Below are positions 61,548 to 64,000 of a DNA stretch of 64,000 bases, piece after piece. The stretch lies in assembly GCA_032718565.1 (NCBI GenBank), contig JAVGVS010000002.1, positions 9,693,867 through 9,757,866 of the forward strand, written 5' to 3'. This DNA is from Distichodus sexfasciatus. Lineage: Eukaryota; Chordata; Actinopteri; Characiformes; Distichodontidae. Both the position numbers and the translations under genes were made by a program. Under the pieces are notes generated by a model. The model was given only the letters and a program-made list of their open reading frames with translations, was not told the DNA's origin and made no database searches. The stretch's first letter is position 1, and each line of letters begins with the position of its first letter.

Positions 61548-62616
61548 ATATGGAAGTGAATGAGATGTGAATATATTTTAACACTAGTGTGACCGCACCT
61601 TTAGGCTCAGACTGATGGAAACACTATTTTTATTCTTTTAACATTTCTTTTTGCCATTTCTTGACCTTATGGCTCTTCTACTGCAAAGTGGAGAATTGCA
61701 ACCTCGACATGGGAGAGAAATGATCACTTTTTGAAACATTGTGCTGAACTAAGCCTAAAAAAGTCTTCTTTTAAACTGTTGAACAGATTGATTCTACAAT
61801 ATGCAGGCTCATTAATGGAAAGATATTACGCTTCAATGCTCTGCAGCAGGATTTGTGCCTGTATTCCCATTTCATTTCACTGGAAGGCAGCGAGGGTGAG
61901 TTCGAGGACACACACAGAGGTATGTCATCATTAGAACATGCACTGTGCTGAGAGAGCCTGATGTGATAAAAACCCAAGAGACTTCCATTCTCCTCCTACC
62001 TGGGTCAGAGCAACCTTTCACTGCTCTCCTTCTCTCTCTCTCTTTCTCTCTCTCTGTCTCTCTCTCTCTATGGAACAGAGAAGTGACACGTTGATTCACT
62101 ATCACTTTGCACTGCTGACAAATATTGTGCAGGTTATAAAGACACAGCAGTGACAGTGACGAGACGACACAGGCAACCAGACAGACCAATTTGAAGAAGC
62201 TGTTGATCAAGAGGGGTTATATTTTATGACGTTCAAAGTGGCGATTTAAACTCTTCCCACATTTCGGCACGCGAGGGGGAAATTAAATTTGCAAATTAGC
62301 TGAATGGGATGGCATAGTTCTTAGAATCCTTGTGTGGAATAAATGAGCGGATCGCTGAGGCTGCCCTTGGTTTTGTGTGATGTGGAATAGAAGAGCATTT
62401 GCATGCGTTATGGCTCCTCCAGACTGGTACCCTGCTGGGCTGAAGGGTGTGATTAATGAAGTGAACTCCACCGCTCAACCACGGCACAGACACACACACA
62501 ACCCCGGTCTCCCAGAGAGCCAGGCATGTCACACTCGACTGCATAGCCTTGTCTCTTTTTTCATTACTTGTGTGATTTAAACTTCGTTTCAGCACCAGTG
62601 TATCTTTTTATGAACA
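61548..62616. other. Intergenic with CT array
   Basis: No gene assigned. Interrupted CT repeat at 62025-62070. Confidence 0.5.
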
Positions 62617-62733
62617 GCATTCAACAAACACTCTTATCTAGAGTAGCTTACATTTGCTAAGTACAGGGACAGTCTCCCTAAAGCAACTTGAGGTTAAGGG
62701 TCTTGCTCCAGGGCTTAGCGGTGGTAGATCTGG
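62617..62733 (-). repeat. SINE family B, 3' half
   Basis: Reverse: AACACTCTTATCTAGAGTAG, AGTACAGGGACAGTCTCCCT, AACTTGAGGTTAAGGGTCTT, GCTCCAGGG. Confidence 0.75.
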
Positions 62734-62770
62734 CAGGAGGACATAGCTGGATTAAGACCCTGGATTAAGA

Positions 62771-63064
62771 CTTCCCCAGAGCCTATCCTGGGAACTACAG
62801 ACGCAAAGTGGGGACCAGCCCTGAAATGTCGCCAATACAATGCAGGCTACACACACTCACACAATCACACACTATACACACACAATCAACCTATATTGCA
62901 TGCTTTTGGACTGTGGGAGGAAACCGGATCCCCAGAGGAAACCCACGAAAACACGGGGAGAGCATGCAAACTCCATACAGAAAGACCCAACAGCTGACCC
63001 GGGGATCAAACCCAGGACCTCGCTGTGATGCGGCAGCGCTAACCATTGCATCACCGTGTCGCCC
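62771..63064 (-). repeat. SINE family C, nearly complete
   Basis: Reverse orientation: 3' part (GAGCCTATCCTGGGAACTAC, AAAGTGGGGACCAGCCCTG), a CA-rich middle, then GACTGTGGGAGGAAACCGGA, GAGAGCATGCAAACTCCATA, GGGGATCAAACCCAGGACCT and the head end CACCGTGTCGCCC. The frames over it are artefacts. Confidence 0.88.
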
Positions 63065-64000
63065 TTCCTCAAAACATAATATGACATAATGCAGGTTACA
63101 GAGAAACTTACAGTACTTTCATAAATAACATCTTAAACAAAAACATATGGAAAAACATGTTTTTATTTTTAATATATTAAATATATTAAAGTTTATGTAA
63201 ATGCATAAAAACAAAAATAGTCAAATGTATAAAAACACAACAAAGACAACCATGGCGTGTGTCATCTAGGGGATAAACTAACAGCATACATTACATCTTT
63301 GAGGAATCCAGTTTGTGTCATTTATTGTCATTCTAAGCACCAATACCAATCTGCAATTTTCTCCTACTGTCCAATAGTAGAAACTCACCAATTTATCGTT
63401 CCGGCTCTAATGAAAAATATGGAAGAACAACAGGCTGGTGAAAAAGTCTTTTTTGTTATTAACAAGTCAGACTTTTCTATATGGATAACAACACTCTTTC
63501 TGGAAGGGCTGGCGAATTTCACTGCTCTCAGCTAAATTAACTGATTAGCTGATCCACAGCTGTAAAGAAAATGACATATAATAAGAAGTGCACAATTTAG
63601 GTGTCCTCAAAGTCATATTGCCTACAAAATGTGGCCATTTAAAGCCATTACCCTAAATAAAGGGATGGTGCACTGTATGGGAGGTGCATGTGTGTTCTGC
63701 AGCCCTGGAGGCGAGTTGCGATGAGGACAAAGGGAGCCAGTGTGTGGATGGAACTGCTGCTGCTGCCTTTATTAGCCGTCTGACATTCAGGCAGCTGTGC
63801 TGGTGCTGAAGAGGGGGAGGGGGTAGCCTTGGAAACCCTCCACATCCCCGCATCCACGCGACGCCATTGGCTGAGCGGTTGATGCGGAGAGGCATCTCTC
63901 AGGCTCCGAAAAGGATTCCACCCGTTGGTGCTCAGAGGAGAAACACCCTGCTCTCTATTTTCCCATTCTCTTTGTTTCAACCCTCTCTCTCTCTCTCTCT
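63065..64000. other. Intergenic; promoter-like patch at right edge
   Basis: 63065-63660 is AT-rich with nothing assigned. 63660-63960 is GC-richer and unique-looking, with an inverted CCAAT (CCATTGGCTG near 63864), and is followed by a CT array (63982-64000) cut by the window end. Confidence 0.4.

Noticed and set aside
1..64000. BMT2, PPP1R3A and FOXP2 coding exons expected by synteny
   Set aside because: No frame resembling their conserved segments was recognised; they probably lie outside the window.
1..64000. CRISPR arrays, prophage, operons or endogenous retroviral genes
   Set aside because: No spaced direct repeats, phage genes, or reverse transcriptase, gag or env frames were seen. 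Repeats here are microsatellites, SINEs, MITEs and LINE tails.

Overview
The window reads as teleost fish nuclear DNA. It is AT-rich, full of microsatellites, tRNA-derived SINEs, Tc1/mariner and hAT-type MITEs and LINE 3' tails, and it encodes an intronless-ORF vertebrate brain GPCR that is almost identical to mammalian GPR85. The repeat set suggests an ostariophysan-like fish, but the species cannot be fixed from sequence alone. There are no prokaryotic operons, CRISPR arrays, rRNA or confident tRNA genes.

Only two protein-coding genes can be supported, both on the minus strand and close together. They are gpr85 (SREB2 orphan receptor; CDS 45071-46186, with a predicted non-coding first exon near 47544-47660) and smim30 (62-aa membrane micropeptide; CDS 48776-48964). 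GPR85 and SMIM30 are neighbours in mammals on the BMT2-GPR85-SMIM30-PPP1R3A-FOXP2 segment, so the window represents that conserved block. BMT2, PPP1R3A and FOXP2 coding exons were looked for and not recognised; they probably lie outside.

Layout: 1-35.6 kb is gene-poor and rich in mobile elements. It holds nine copies or fragments of one tRNA-SINE family, most copies of a second SINE family with the common fish 3' tail, two hAT MITEs with near-perfect 8-bp target duplications, a complete palindromic mariner MITE and a truncated relative, an old 0.41-kb tandem duplication, and a CA-rich minisatellite. About 35.6-49.1 kb, the gpr85/smim30 domain, is almost free of recognisable SINEs. It contains the probable long 3' region of gpr85, the receptor ORF, an intron of about 1.3 kb, an NRF1-type promoter, and the CpG-rich smim30 promoter with GC-box, CRE-like and E-box motifs. 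49.1-64 kb is intergenic again, with scattered hAT-like MITE remnants, SINEs and a few CpG-richer unassigned patches.

The two genes are not an operon. They are separate Pol II genes in head-to-tail arrangement, with the presumed smim30 poly(A) signal (48241) only about 0.55 kb from the presumed gpr85 promoter. I did not find a convincing new biological system. The most informative observations are the uORF-bearing gpr85 leader, the compact smim30-gpr85 arrangement, the nested transposon history, and a few orphan ORF or promoter-like patches that need transcript data.
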